A stretch of DNA of 64,000 bases. Source: Stercorarius parasiticus (lineage: Eukaryota > Chordata > Aves > Charadriiformes > Stercorariidae). The stretch lies in contig VWZL01002062.1 in NCBI GenBank assembly GCA_013396915.1, positions 481,627-545,626 on the forward strand. Reading direction: 5' to 3'. The notes under the pieces are model-generated. The model worked only from the letters and a program-made list of their open reading frames with translations, did no database searches and was not told the DNA's origin. Position numbers and translations under genes: made by a program. Of the stretch, positions 48,401 through 60,517 are shown piece after piece (position 1 is the first letter of the stretch; every line of letters starts with the position of its first letter).

Positions 48401-49067
48401 CTACTTAGCTTTCTTGCTCTTTTTCAGGAGCATTCAGTTTCATTTTCTCCTCTCCATACACACACGATTGAATGTCTCTGAACAGAGAGACCACATCATT
48501 CTTGAAATATCATCTTTGGTACAAAACAAGAGCAACTCACACAGCGGAGTGGTGTCACCCAGCCTCTGGCACACCCAGCCTGTTCCCACACATCACACAT
48601 AGGAACAAGCTTTTCTGTGACGGCGACAGCTTCTCTCCTCCCAGTCTCCAAAGTAACATCACAATTAAATACAACATACAGCGTTCTTTTTAAGCGCTAA
48701 TTTAAATTTTCACTCGGAATTCACAAACGGGAATTCTCACCCATTAGCTTATACGTATTATGGTTTCTTACCACTTCCAGGGCAGAGGGATACAACCAGC
48801 GGCCCTGGGACATGCTTTAGAAGTCTGCTCCCAGAAACAAATAGCTGTACAAATCTCCACATCTGCTCAGTGTTTTTTGAAGGGAGGGGGAAGAAAGGAG
48901 AAGACAAACGTGAACTCAATAAAAGGAGTCTTGCCTTTCTGTTAAATGTTTGTCCATTTGTCATGTTTTTCCTGATGCATTTTGCCTACTGTATTAGAGG
49001 CTTCTTCAGTGGAAAGCAGGTCCTTCTGTGAACTTAACTGAACGTTCTGGATTAAGCACACATTTTG
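42474..49067. other. Intergenic and PPM1F 3' UTR region
   Basis: This runs down to the PPM1F stop codon at 49068. The PPM1F 3' UTR must begin at 49067 and extend to lower coordinates. I could not place its end: minus-strand AATAAA candidates occur at 46131-46136 and near 45607 but none is decisive. The segment 44190-44610 is AT-rich with many ATTA/TAAT words and a 127-codon plus-strand frame of no known family, and could be a conserved noncoding element. Short imperfect tandem repeats occur at 44056-44120 and 44187-44222. Confidence 0.5.
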
Positions 49068-49432
49068 TCACTGTGTGGCTGCTGCCTCACAGCTGAGGAA
49101 ATTAAAGGGTGAGCTCCGAGCACCATCACCAGCTCTGGGGTCTCTGAGACAGTCTGCCAAGATGTCCTGAGGATCCCTCAAGAACACCACTAGAACAGTG
49201 ATGTTATCACTGGATCCATTTTCCTTTGCAGCAGCTACCAGTCGTTCTGCTGCGTGGACACCCGCTCCTTTGGTTTGCATTAAATGATCTAGGACCAAGT
49301 CTACAACCTCATATGGCTTGACAGCATCAAAGAATCCATCGCAGGCTAGGAGCAAGTAATCTTCAGAACCAGTTAGCTCAAATGAATCCCCATCGGCATC
49401 ACCAGAGATGTAGGGTTTCTGACATATGTCAC
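49068..49432 (-). CDS. PPM1F: PPM1F last coding exon
   Basis: This 365-nt exon starts with GT completing a Gly codon (AIG-D) after the acceptor GTTGTCCTAG. It encodes the end of the PP2C fold: [12 protein letters not shown], the metal-site segment [13 protein letters not shown], and [16 protein letters not shown] with the final Asp-Asn pair that binds metal. After FLRDP comes a variable tail of about 30 residues, followed by TGA. The tail is shorter than in PPM1E, consistent with PPM1F. Confidence 0.97.
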
Positions 49433-52400
49433 CTAGGACAACAATCAAAACAAAGGCTTTATTACTTCAAATGTAAACAGTTACTTCTTCACCCATCAAG
49501 TGCTTTTACTATCCTCAAGGACAGCCAGATCACAGTCAGAGGTACCTGATGCAGGACAAGAGCAGTGAAAAGCTATGAAATAAGCATGGAAGGCCTTTGC
49601 TTCTTTAAGAAGGCTTGGACCCTACCTAAATCCAGGGGGTTTCTAAAGAGTTACTCTAATACACACTTTCCTAATTTTGCAGGGAAACTAAGGAAATTCT
49701 TTTGAAGCTTTTTCTCTCTGAAATATATTTGTGCAAGGAGACAGTCAGGCCTTCATTTTATAAGCACGCTTCTTGTACAGCCTTCAGAATGCTATGAAAA
49801 TAAGATTTTTTTTTTATCCAGATATTAAGCACAGTGCCATAAGAATCTGCTCATTGCGCTTAGCTCATCAGTTTCATATGGACATACTTATTAAACATGG
49901 GTTGCTATTGATCCAAGTAGTATTATACAAAATTATACTAATTTGGTTCCACTCATATATGACAGTTATCTACTATACTTTTTGCCCTAACTGACAAGTA
50001 GCAAAGTAAGCTCCTTTAATAAGATTCTGGAATACTACAATTAAAATGCCCTAAATTGCTGGATATGTGTGATTTGAAGGAGTATGCAGTGATCTGACTT
50101 AAGAAGTGTAGTCAGGAGAAAGATATATTAATATTAAAGTGGACAAAAAAACCCACAAAGCATACATTCAGATACATAAAGATGGCTAAATTAACATTTA
50201 TTACTACCTCCACTTTTAAAAATTAAATACTCTATGTCTGTTAAGCTAGTGTAGAACACCACAGTATCAAAGACACTTAGAAGCAGCAAAAGACTTAGAA
50301 GTATAAAAGAGTTAGGACTCTCATGGCTAGTGCGTAAAATAAAACAATATCCTATGCTTACGGTAAAACCAGTAAGATTATATACCACCAATTTAGCCTT
50401 GTGGCAAAGATAGTAAGAGTGGTTCACTATTTGGTAGGTGCTCAACAAAATGCCATTTACAGTAAACATACCATCTCGGGTGGTGTGTTTTATATCAAAT
50501 TTAATCTGAACTGTACTAATTCTGATGGTTCATCATACCAATTGCTCTGGAAACAGCCAAGGTGCCATTAACCCGCCAGCAGTCCATGTAGGTTACACAG
50601 CCACCCAGCGTCTCAATACGTGCTCTCTCATCCTGAAAAAGAGTAGAATACAATATTTATACCAAAAGGCTATCCATGGCTTCCTGACCTCATTGTTCTC
50701 ATCGAAGAGGGGAAAAAAGACAAAACCCCAAACCAAGAGCTGCTTCAGCTTCTGTATTTACACTATGAATATGGCAAGCACGCATATCAGAATCTAGATG
50801 GGAAACATGCACTTAAGATTACTGGAAACAACCCACCTACTTCCCAACCGTACCATGGCCTGTGCACAAAAAAAGCAGAATATTTAAGCCTTCGTATCAT
50901 CATGTTTTTTCCCCTATGAATGAGTACAGTTTCTGCCACTTCATCCCACCTCATGCAGCAATTGGGTAAATACATAAACATTTGGAATAAAATACAAGAT
51001 AACTAGAGTATGTAACAATAGCATTTGCATTGATACTCCTTTAGCTACTTCAGTTACTACAAGCATTCATTCTGTGAAGGCAATGGGTCATGCAACATTA
51101 TCTCAACTCGCAAGATCCCCACCAAATTTCATGCAATAAAATACCTAGCTATTTAAAATGTATAGAAAATGCAATATACTTTAAGCCTACAGTTAGACTA
51201 CTAGTCTACGGTTAGGCTAGTAGACTATCACTAGCTTTTGAATGATAGTATAGCATATTATGAAAGATTTGCATTATGCTAACATTTTAAATCCCTATTA
51301 ATCTCAAATTAAAAAGTTCATTTATAACAGGCAGGTTGAAATTCACACACACAAAAAATCCTGCGAAAGTCTTTAATTACTACAAATTTTGAAAAGATGG
51401 TCTGAGCAGGACTGAAGTCAGGACTACCAGTACCATCAGTACTTTCAAGGGGACACAGTTGTAGGGATCACCTTTTCAAGCCACAGGAGCGGATGGAAAA
51501 AACACACTGTCAATTCTCGGAATCCTACCATACAATATATGTAATTGTGTAAAGCACCAAACACTTAACAAGGCTCGATTCCAAAAGATTTCAAGAGAGA
51601 TTCTGACAACACACACACGAGAGAAAAAAAACAAGTCAGACTTACTTCTCTTTCTGGTTTGTGAGGTTCCATTAACGTCACAGCTTTTCCTTGCTGCACG
51701 AGCATTACCTGCGAGTCCCCCAGCCATGCTATGTGTAGCTTGTTCCCTACAATCAGCGCAGACACACCTGTTGTACCACTCCGCAGCTTCTACGGAAGAA
51801 AGCAGGAATGTTAGGTGACTATTCAACAAGCCCTACTAGGTTACATGGCAATATTGGAAATCTAGGTTTAATGACACTTCAGCGCGGCACAGCAGACATG
51901 CCAATCATAATTCAGGTACCTGAAAAAAGGTACAAGGTATTAGACAGATTTGAAATAAACTGTTTACATATTCTAACACGCAGACGGCTAATACTGCCTC
52001 TTTTGTGTTCTTTCTTCTCCGCTATTAATCCCAAAAGTTATCTAGGAGACTAAGACCCACACAGAGACACACAGAAAAGAAAGAGAATCTGAATTTCAGT
52101 GGTATGAACATTTCACAAACAAGGACAGGTCTCCCCAATCCCTTTCACATTCTCCACGCTACCACTAGCAACTACAGACACCTTGCTCCGCATACATCCC
52201 CTTATCCTTGGGTATTTAAGTGAGGACGTCAACAAAGGAAGGAACCTAACTGTCCCGGATTCCCTGTAAAGACTAGCGAGAGTCAGACCTCATGAAGGTG
52301 CCAGTCCCTCTTTTGTACCTCGTTGACAGAAATGAAGCCATTAACAGTGAATACTTCCATATTTAGTTATTGCTATAACAAGAGTTCTCATTAAACTGTA

Positions 52401-55400
52401 TTATAAAAAACCATCCCCCCATTACGTAGATTTGAAGTAAGAATGTTCATCATAACAACTTGATTCAAAGCTGATCAATAACCTTAATGAACTGAAGAGT
52501 CTGATTTAAATCACAGAATACATTTTTCATCTTACAACCACTTGTGACATTAATGGTGGGACGAGAAAGAGGAAGATCGCAACCATATTATCAGGAAGAG
52601 AGAAACTTCTTTTACAGGTAAGAGGTAGGACAACGAACTTCTAGAGGCTGCCTAATTTAAGCAAAGAGGCAGCAAAGTGTTCTCGCAAATAATTGGGATG
52701 TCAGGATCATTTAAACCACATAACGCTTCTCTTCAATCACTCATCTTGAACTTGCAAGCTCTGTCATTTTGTTTTCCCTCAAAAAAAGAAATAATTTTAT
52801 CAAAGAAAACCTCTACATGTAGCATAATTTCAGAAAGCCAGTGATTCAAAGAAACTGTACTGCCAGAATTTTCTAGGTAATACTGTGTTGTCCAACAGTT
52901 CTCACTTAAATACAATGGAATTAATCTCTATCCACTCACCTCTCTTTTGGCTTTGAAAAGAAACATTTCATCTGTCTTCTGGAAAGAGCATTTCAAGGCC
53001 TCAGCTGGATTCTTAACAATTTCTTCGTGTAGCCCAACATTTACATGTAAATGGGTTGCTGAATAATTGGCAGCATCCACTCCACCATGGCCGTCAAATA
53101 CCGCAAAGTAAGCACGATCAATGTCATCCTTTCGCGGGGAGGGAGAAAGAGGAAAACATATAAGTGTTCAAAACCAAAACAGCTCATAGACTGGTACCAG
53201 CAAGCAAAGATTCTTTACTCTGGGCTTTCTTCCATACGATGTTGCATAGGTAAGGGCAGTTTAAGTCAGTTTACCCATGTGCAAAATGGATAAAATATGT
53301 ACTTTGCAGGGGAATTACTTCTCTTTGTTTGACGTTAGTCATTTAATATCCTTAAAAATAATCTGTAATTGGAACAGCAGGCAGTTGATTATGTAGTCCC
53401 ACTGCAGCCTCATTAATTGTAACTTGCCCTTGTTCAACTGCTGTTGTCCTCACTTCTTTTCTTAACATATCAGTTACCTCAGTCACAAGAACGTTGTAAC
53501 TCCAGCAACATAACACTAGGTGAACTTCCCGTCTCCCTGTATCACTTCTGACATGAAACCCAAGGTCACAAGATCCCTCCTTATTAGGGCAGTAGTTAGC
53601 CCTAACAATCTGAGTCAGTAAGTCCTTGCGCCAGCACAGACATGATAAATAACCAGTGGCAACAAATTCTTACCATTTCACAGGTCATCCATCACTAGGC
53701 CATTGTGTTTATAGGAATGCTGAAGAGCTATCAAAATGACTTCCCTAATTTTGTCCAGACTTACTGATAAACCAAATAGCTGGTTGAACTCTGGGAGCAG
53801 AACGTGGCGGTCCTCCATTTTCCGACGAGTGTTACGGATGGCGTGGATGGAAACAAGCAGGAACCGCCTCAGTGGTCTCAGTGGTGGCAACTGCTTCTGC
53901 CACTCAAGGCAGACATCCCGAAGCTTGTTGAAGAAGCAACGCTGCAACGACTCTCCATCCAGCACTGACAGCACAAAGACAAAACAACATATTTTGTCTT
54001 AGCCCATCTTTTGGCCTATCTTTCCTTCAAGTTTCTTTCCTTCGAGCTACATAGACACATTCAGCACTCGTCCTTTACAGGCTCTGCAAGAATTAAAACA
54101 GGCTCCCGAAAATAACGTGGAGAGAAAGTTGCAACGGAAAACAGCATAACATTAAGGACCAGAGCAGTTTCTTTACTTAATAGTTCTCTCTCAAAACCGA
54201 GGCTTATCAAGTAGGTGATTACACTGCCAAAAATCATAACAAAGACCCAAAAATCAGTCTGGCATATTAGACATAAATATTACTGTGTAAGTAAAATGCA
54301 AAAGATATAGTGGTAGTAGTGCATCCCTACCCACCCCCTTACCCCTCCAAAAAAAAAAAAAAANNNNNNNNNNNNNNNNNNNNNNNAAGCCTTCAAGATA
54401 AGAGATTGCTGTTGTCTTGGACACGCGGGTTGAAAAAGCATTAGCCTGGCTTTGGGTCAGGTTATGTCCTACTGAACCACTTCCACTGAAACAACAAGGA
54501 AGTCTGAGAATGTTTTGCCAAGGTCAACAGCTCAACTCGTAATTGATCTGAACAGATTAGAATTTTAAGCTGTCGTCTTTATCTTTTTAAATCACATGGC
54601 TGTAGGAGCTCAAGGGACAGAGGAACGCTTCCGCCACTTTTCTGCTTTGTCCTTACAGAGCAGAACTGTAAATACCCACTGAGCGGAGTGTGAAAAGCTC
54701 TGGCCAGACACTCAAATCCTTTTCTGGATAGGTCCCAAAGATCAATTAATCCAAACTTATTGTTCATCAGACTGAACGGTTTGGTGTTTGCCATTGTGTC
54801 TAGCTTAAGTTTTGTTATTTGAGTAAGAACCCTGCCTCAATGCTAAGTCAACTAATTTCAAAAAGCAAAAGCATTGAAAAGATCATCTATAAAGCAAAAA
54901 TAATTTGCTGGCCCCTCATGTGTTTCCTAAAGAACTGCAGTGCATGAACTGCCTTCCCTATTCCAATTTTATCCTGACTCCTGCTAACACTGCTAGCATT
55001 AAAGCTTCCTCAGAATTCCTTTTTATAACTCCTGGTTCTCAAGCATTTCTTTCTCTCAGCAACACTGGATGGCCAGCTTCAGATGCATCTCTGGGCCTGG
55101 AGAACTGAAAGCTTAAATTTAAACACAGATCTTTGATTAGCAGTCACTACATACTAGCCAAAAGTAATTTTGGTTTGCTCAATATGCAGGTGTGAATGGG
55201 CAAGATATTAAAACTTTTAAATATTAAGTCATCCCATATACAAATATAATTAAATAGGACAGCATCTTAGACAGCCTTGTCTGCAGCTATTAGTTTACAT
55301 TTACATAACTGTCGTGACTAATACTGACCAGAAGACTTGGACACACATCACTGTTTAAACATTAAGCTTGTGAAACCTGACAGAGTTTAGTACCTTAGCA

Positions 55401-58400
55401 CCAGAAGTTCTTCTGCAGTATGCCACATCAAAGAGTGGGACTCATACAGGCACCCATACGTGCCTTGCTTTTATACAGTCACTCCTCTCTCATTCCAAGA
55501 ATGCTTTCTGCCAGGCAGTTATTGCAATGCAGAAAGAGAGAGTCCATACTGTGCTGTAGCACAAGGAACACCTTTCTTCCTAGATGTACAGTTAAAGTGA
55601 TGTAATGGCAATTACAACCAAGAGACACAACAGAACATGGAGTGCGGAAACCAGGTGCTCTGGGGGACTGAACTCAAAGCAACTGGAAGAGGCACACAGG
55701 AAAACCTCTGAAGGCCTGTGGAACGTCCTCGCAAGCTGGTTCTACATGGAGGTGCTGGGAAGGCTCCAGCCCCAGCCCAGTCCGGCTCATCTTGCTGATG
55801 TCCCGCACGCTGCTCCTCACATGCCCTGTGAACGCCAACCTCAGAATCATAGGGAAAACAAATACAGTCCAAACGTGCAGAGAAATTCATGTCTTTGAAG
55901 TAGATATTCCTTGCTGAGATTAGGCAACGCAAGTAGAATAGCAAGCAGACTTCCATAATGTTCGATAGGGGAATGGTGAATAGCTGTTTGATCTCAATGA
56001 CAATAGTGACACAAGAACAAACACATAAAATGGACGGGTCTATATACAATGGAAATTAAAGAAGGTTTCAACCATCAGAACAGGGAATGTTCTGCGGCAT
56101 TTATCAACAAGGAGTAGTGAGAGAGAAGGGAACCTGAACTACTTCAAGATGGAACTCGTGTAAGGATCCTCTGACTTTGCCTGTGCGATCTTAGAAGTAG
56201 ACCCTCATCCTGTGTCTTTATGGTCTTCAGAGTAAGACCGTTGTACAAAGAGTATTGTACAAGTCTCACCAGTACAATGTAACCATACAGGATTCCAGAC
56301 ACATTAGATGCTTGTGACCAAGAAAATGTCCCTGTCCTATCAAGTTCTTCTTACTCACTGTTTCTAAACATTGTAATTTCTTAGCCTTCACTAACTGAAG
56401 GTCCACAGGTGCAAGATTTTCATAAAACCCAGAACTAGAAATTATAATCCTAGGCTCACAAATACGTAGCAGTTCACATCTTACATTACTGCTGCAGTTC
56501 ACCTCAAAGATAATTACATGGAAATCAATAGAGAATCCCCAGCAGAGAGACTGCAAGATGCTCTGATGACCAGTTTCCAGCTGCTTTGTGTATTTGTGCT
56601 GAAAACCTATATAATTATCATATGTGGATTACATTCTGCTGTTCCTTATTTTCCTGTAAAGGTTGAGCAACAGCAAATAAAGATACACTACTGGAGCACA
56701 AAGTCACAACGCCGTTAAGACACAATTCTCTCCGATGTAAGGGAGACAATAAGAAAGATGCTTCTATATCACTTTTGAAAATGTATCTTACCACATGCCC
56801 TACGGTCGTTGTTGCAAACATAATACAGAGCAGCTAGTTATGGAAGATGAGTGCCTTGATCTCCTTCAGTTCCCCTTGCACAAAGCCAATACTGTAGCAC
56901 TGCTGCCTGTACTTCTTTATTATCTTACCACTGCAGTGATCTAGTCACACAAAACTCTTACTTGCCAGCTCTCATCCTGGGCAGCGTCCTGCCCCAGGCC
57001 AGATTAGCTGCACTGAAGTCCGCGTGATCGCTCACAGACCAAGAGACACAACAGAACATGGAGTGCGGAAACCAGGTGCTCTGGGGGACTGAACTCAAAG
57101 CAACTGGAAGAGGCACACAGGAAAATCTCTGAAGGCCTGTGGAACGTCCTCGCAAGCTGGTTCTACATGGAGGTGCTGGGAAGGCTCCAGCCCCAGCCCA
57201 GTCCGGCTCATCTTGCTGATGTCCCGCACGCTGCTCCTCACATGCCCTGTGAACGCCAACCTCAGAATCATTTCTCCTGCGCCAAAGAAGGGAGGCCAGG
57301 GCATGCTGTTTAGACTCCAGCCGAGCTGATACAAAGTCAATTCTTCCCGTCCAAAGTGCTGGAAACGTGCTAAATCTCTCCAGACATAGGAAGGCTACAA
57401 ACATTAAGACAAGGGATGAAATACTACGGGTGCAGCAAGACTTAATTAAATGTGTTCCCCCTCCTGCCGTTTCAGACTTGTAGGTGAATACTGAAATAGG
57501 CTTCTGGAAAGTGTTGTATCCTGGCCATTACCAGAGCTCTGCTTGGAGGCGCATCCTCTGGGGCACGCTGAACTGCCTTTCAAGCCATCCAGCCTTCTAG
57601 GGAATTGGAAGGGCGAGTATTTCACCTTACAGGATAGACGAGTTTGCCTAAGACATCTCTCCTCCATTTTTGTCTTCGACTGTGCCTGCATCCTGCTCCA
57701 TTTAAATACTTGGCATTGAGACTGAAGGTTTGGTGAAGTCTAATGTTAAACACTTCAGCATGTAAATGCAACAGGACCATCTGTTACACAAGGCACAAAC
57801 ACAGTAGTCAGTCACCAAGGTCTGTTCTCTCTCTAATTCACTCAGGGGAAAATGCAGGCGTCAGGCGGAAGACACATGCATCAGGTTCTTCATCCCCCAG
57901 CATCCCATCTTTATAGGGGAGGGTGGGAAGTGAAGAAATAATTGATAAAGACAGAGACTACTGAGAAACTTGCCAAGAGAAAGACCTGGAGTTTCAAGAT
58001 GTTCAGGTTGTGGAGGGGTCACAGGTCCCAAAATCTAGTTCCCAAGAACTGATAAGAGCAAGATGGATTAGCTGGATGAATTTAAGGTGTTAGCATGGCT
58101 GCACAATAGCAACTGTGATGATGCCAGTGTCAAAACACAGAAGCAATTAGCTAAGGTCAGTCTACCAAAGAGAAAAGGGCACTTCAAAAATATAAGAGGT
58201 TATCAACTTAAGAGAGGAACTGAACCAGTTCAATTTAAGTGAAATTATCCAATGAGGAAAAGAAACGTTCTTACCTAATTCAGTTGAGGAATCACAGCGG
58301 ACAAAGTCATTAATTCTTTTGGGGAAGAGAAACTCTCTTCCCTTTCCAGAAAGCCAACCCACATAATCAGTCCGGGGCTCCAGACACTGCGTTTGCATCT

Positions 58401-58712
58401 TGCCCACAAAACTAGCATAGCTACCTTCCATCCCACAGATACCCAGCAGGAGCAAATAAAGTTCTGCTCTCTGCTGCTTGCCAAACAGCCTGACCAAATA
58501 TTCTGGTAAACATTTCAAAACACTGAAGTCTTCCAACAGACAGCCTCTGGGAAAACCACGGAAGGAAAAAATTATACTTACAGGTGAACCTTTCCTCATC
58601 TCCTTCTCCCTCTGCTTCCACATTTTGCTGCTTAAATTCAGTCAAATCTGTTTGGAGGACTTCATCAACTGCAGCATGGATCAATGATGCCGCAAGAAGT
58701 GGTGAAACACCT
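49068..58712 (-). CDS. PPM1F: PPM1F (POPX2, CaMKP) PP2C phosphatase gene, partial, spliced
   Basis: Six coding exons join in phase to about 373 residues with a TGA stop at 49068-49070. The product is a Mg2+/Mn2+-dependent PP2C-family Ser/Thr phosphatase that in vertebrates dephosphorylates PAK kinases (with PIX partners) and CaMKII. The PP2C core is complete: [45 protein letters not shown] and GSSDNITV, holding the metal-binding acidic residues. Human PPM1F is 454 residues, so roughly 75-80 N-terminal residues are missing; their exon or exons were not found up to 64000. PPM1E is the closest alternative. A short C-terminal tail, NQLFGLS after the KMEDRH block, and neighbourhood with MAPK1 favour PPM1F. 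All visible donors are ordinary U2 type. Confidence 0.95.
49433..50538 (-). other. PPM1F: PPM1F intron before last exon
   Basis: About 1.1 kb of AT-rich intron. Nothing recognised. Confidence 0.85.
50539..50632 (-). CDS. PPM1F: PPM1F exon with AVSRAIG motif
   Basis: A 94-nt exon too short for ordinary ORF listing. Translation on the minus strand gives [13 protein letters not shown], then [17 protein letters not shown], ending one base into the next Gly codon. The acceptor is TTTTTCAG before GATGAG and the donor is [15 protein letters not shown] is the PP2C substrate-pocket signature, completed by the first Asp of the last exon. Confidence 0.96.
50633..51645 (-). other. PPM1F: PPM1F intron
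   Basis: About 1.0 kb of AT-rich sequence. Around 51190-51235 there is a cluster of short direct and inverted CTAGTAGACTA-like words. Nothing else recognised. Confidence 0.85.
51646..51789 (-). CDS. PPM1F: PPM1F exon with SGTTG and WLGDSQ motifs
   Basis: A 144-nt, 48-codon phase-0 exon. It encodes [30 protein letters not shown] and [17 protein letters not shown] and AWLGDS are core beta-sandwich motifs of PP2C enzymes. The acceptor is TTCCGTAG and the donor is GTAAGT. Confidence 0.97.
51790..52939 (-). other. PPM1F: PPM1F intron
   Basis: About 1.15 kb of noncoding sequence. Nothing recognised. Confidence 0.85.
52940..53128 (-). CDS. PPM1F: PPM1F exon with DGHGG metal-site motif
   Basis: A 189-nt, 63-codon phase-0 exon. 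It encodes [20 protein letters not shown], whose DG residues coordinate catalytic metal, then a helical segment ending FLFKAKRE. The acceptor is CGCGAAAG before GATGAC and the donor is GTGAGT. Confidence 0.97.
53129..53764 (-). other. PPM1F: PPM1F intron
   Basis: About 0.6 kb of noncoding sequence. Nothing recognised. Confidence 0.85.
53765..53964 (-). CDS. PPM1F: PPM1F exon with RRKMEDRH motif
   Basis: A 200-nt exon with two bases completing a Leu codon and then 66 codons. It encodes [18 protein letters not shown], a basic linker, then [20 protein letters not shown] and FNQLFGLS. The Arg and Glu-Asp of RRKMEDRH bind phosphate and metal at the active site. The acceptor is GTGCTGTCAG and the donor is GTAAGT. 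Confidence 0.96.
54364..54386. other. Assembly gap (23 N) beside a poly-A run
   Basis: Undetermined bases directly follow a 15-A run at 54349-54363. This looks like a sequencing stall at a homopolymer. The true length is unknown. Confidence 0.9.
55617..55850. repeat. 234-bp direct repeat, copy 1
   Basis: Identical to 57038-57271 except for one base (AAAACCTCTG here, AAAATCTCTG there). It is moderately GC-rich in an AT-rich intron. It has no terminal inverted repeat, no poly-A tail and no obvious target-site duplication at its ends. It does not match CR1. Class unknown; it may be a recent duplication, an unclassified repeat family or an assembly artefact. Confidence 0.9.
57038..57271. repeat. 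234-bp direct repeat, copy 2
   Basis: Second copy, in the same orientation, 1,421 bp from copy 1. On the minus strand it is embedded in a 148-codon open frame (56958-57404) that also covers unique flanks, and a GTAAGA donor-like site lies at 56956-56961. This copy sits in a longer open, GC-richer block and may be the parent. Confidence 0.9.
58582..58712 (-). CDS. PPM1F: PPM1F N-terminal regulatory exon
   Basis: Encodes [31 protein letters not shown] and an acidic stretch [12 protein letters not shown], matching the helical and Glu-rich region before the PP2C domain in PPM1F. It ends one base into a Leu codon that the next exon completes. The donor is GTAAGT. The acceptor is ambiguous because AG repeats occur at 58711-58717, so the start could move by a few bases. 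This helical and acidic part precedes the catalytic core, and residues upstream of it are missing from the window. Confidence 0.9.
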
Positions 58713-60495
58713 CTGCTGGTAAGAAAAGGAAGGGAAAGCAAAACAGACTGCATTAGTTTAAATTGAGCTACAACCTCACTGTTTATGGTTAGTGACCTCA
58801 GAATTAGAAAGCATTACACATAATCAGTAATTCCAACTTCATTAGTAAACTAGCAGAGGAAACCATATATTCAATATTTATTCATACAAATCTTCAGTAA
58901 GATCTTCAGTTAGACAACTGCTTTCTCAAGAACGTAAAGAGGAAGAAGCATATGAATCATGTTTTCAAACTGTTGCCTCACACTCCGATCGCAGATGGTA
59001 CCTCCTTCTCCTGAGCTCTCGGATGGGAACTGCTACCTTCAGTTCCAGCCTCTGAACACAAACGTTTTGTTTCTACTCACTACCCAACATTTCTTGCTTG
59101 CAGTCAACTGTCTCGCCACAGACACTATCAGGATCTCTGCGCTGCCGTACACACAAATCTCCAAAAAGGTTAATTAAAACTCCATCTCCCTTGCCTCCAC
59201 AAGAAAAGTCATGCCCAGTACTAACCTATGGCCTTTTAACACCCAGATACTCCTGACTGGAAGTTCCCCAAAGGAATCACGCAGGAAGAGGGTGCAGAGT
59301 TGTCACTGGGGACCAAGCTAAGAAGAGACTCCAAGACTTGTGATTCAGCTGAAGCTTTTAGCTAAGCATCTAGAAGACAGTAATGCCAATAACACACACC
59401 CTGTCCTTTTTACTCCAAGCTTTTGCAAGCTCCACGCTTTATAGGAAGTACACGCTTGCTTTAGTACTTTTGAATCTGTAAACAAATAAGCCCTATCCAA
59501 CTTTAAAATGGGGCTACTAGAAAATAACTCTTTTATATTCACTGTATTCCTGTGGCAGGCAGTAACAATTACAGTACATAGCACACATTCCAGACATTTT
59601 CTATGAGCACAATGAAGAATAAGCATGGACATCCATAAAACACATTTTATCCATTGTTCATGGAGTGTTTGATACCCACAAAGTATCCAGTTATACAAAC
59701 AAATAACATATTAAGGCACCTGCAGCAAGTCAGGGTCAAGACTTTGCTTTGCCAGGAAACATTTAGAAAGTCCTGCACAAAACTGACTGGCTGCAGAGTA
59801 GAAAATGGTGGAAGCAACTGGTCTCTGCAGAGGTTCAAGAGACGGCTGGTTTTGTGCTGGGAGGGGAAGACCGTGAGGTTTTAGATCCCAGTGACAAGCA
59901 GCTGAAATGCATTTTGCCATTGTGTTTCTGAAAGAGAGGCCTTGTCACATCCCCGCAGCCGCGTACGCGTACCTCCCGTGGCAGCAGACAGAAAGCATTG
60001 TGCTCGGCAGCAGGCGGCAAACAGAAGCCTGTTTTATGCTACGCGTTCTGTAGCATTGATGGCCTACTTTAATGAGTCATTTCAGTACTTCAAATAGATG
60101 GCAGCATGTTTGCAGTCCTTTCAGTGCTAGCTGCAGTCACATCCCGTCAAGGAAAGACAGAAATTGGCATTTTTTTTTCCCCCCAGGGTAACATGTTTAG
60201 GGGAGTCAGTTCCTTTCCTACCCAAGTTAAAGGCAACAATGCCTGCTTATAATCACTCTGACGCTAACAGACAACCTTTCAAAAGGTCAGGCAAGAAACA
60301 CATCCGAAACGGATATGGCAACCCCCCTCAAAACTCCTGCTTCCTGTTTTTGTTTGTATAGGTGGAAAAAAAAAGGAATATGAAAATACAAGCTACACAA
60401 TGTCAGATGTGTAGCTGATGTGGCTGAAAGTCAGAAGCTTTAACTAAAGTAGGTTTCAGCTCCAAGAATAGAGATAAAAAATATTAAGTGAAACA

Positions 60496-60517
60496 GCTAT
60501 GCATTTAAATGCATAGC
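60496..60517. repeat. Perfect 22-bp palindrome
   Basis: GCTATGCATTT followed directly by its reverse complement AAATGCATAGC. It contains two ATGCAT words in mirrored order around TTTAAA, similar in outline to POU-factor dimer sites. Confidence 0.93.

Larger units (their letters stand above)
53965..58581 (-). other. PPM1F: PPM1F intron holding a 234-bp duplication
   Basis: About 4.6 kb of intron. It contains an A15 run at 54349-54363 abutting a 23-base gap, and two nearly identical 234-bp segments (55617-55850 and 57038-57271). No expected PPM1F coding block is missing between the flanking exons, since their ends join into one Leu codon, so the duplicated sequence is not a required exon. Confidence 0.85.
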
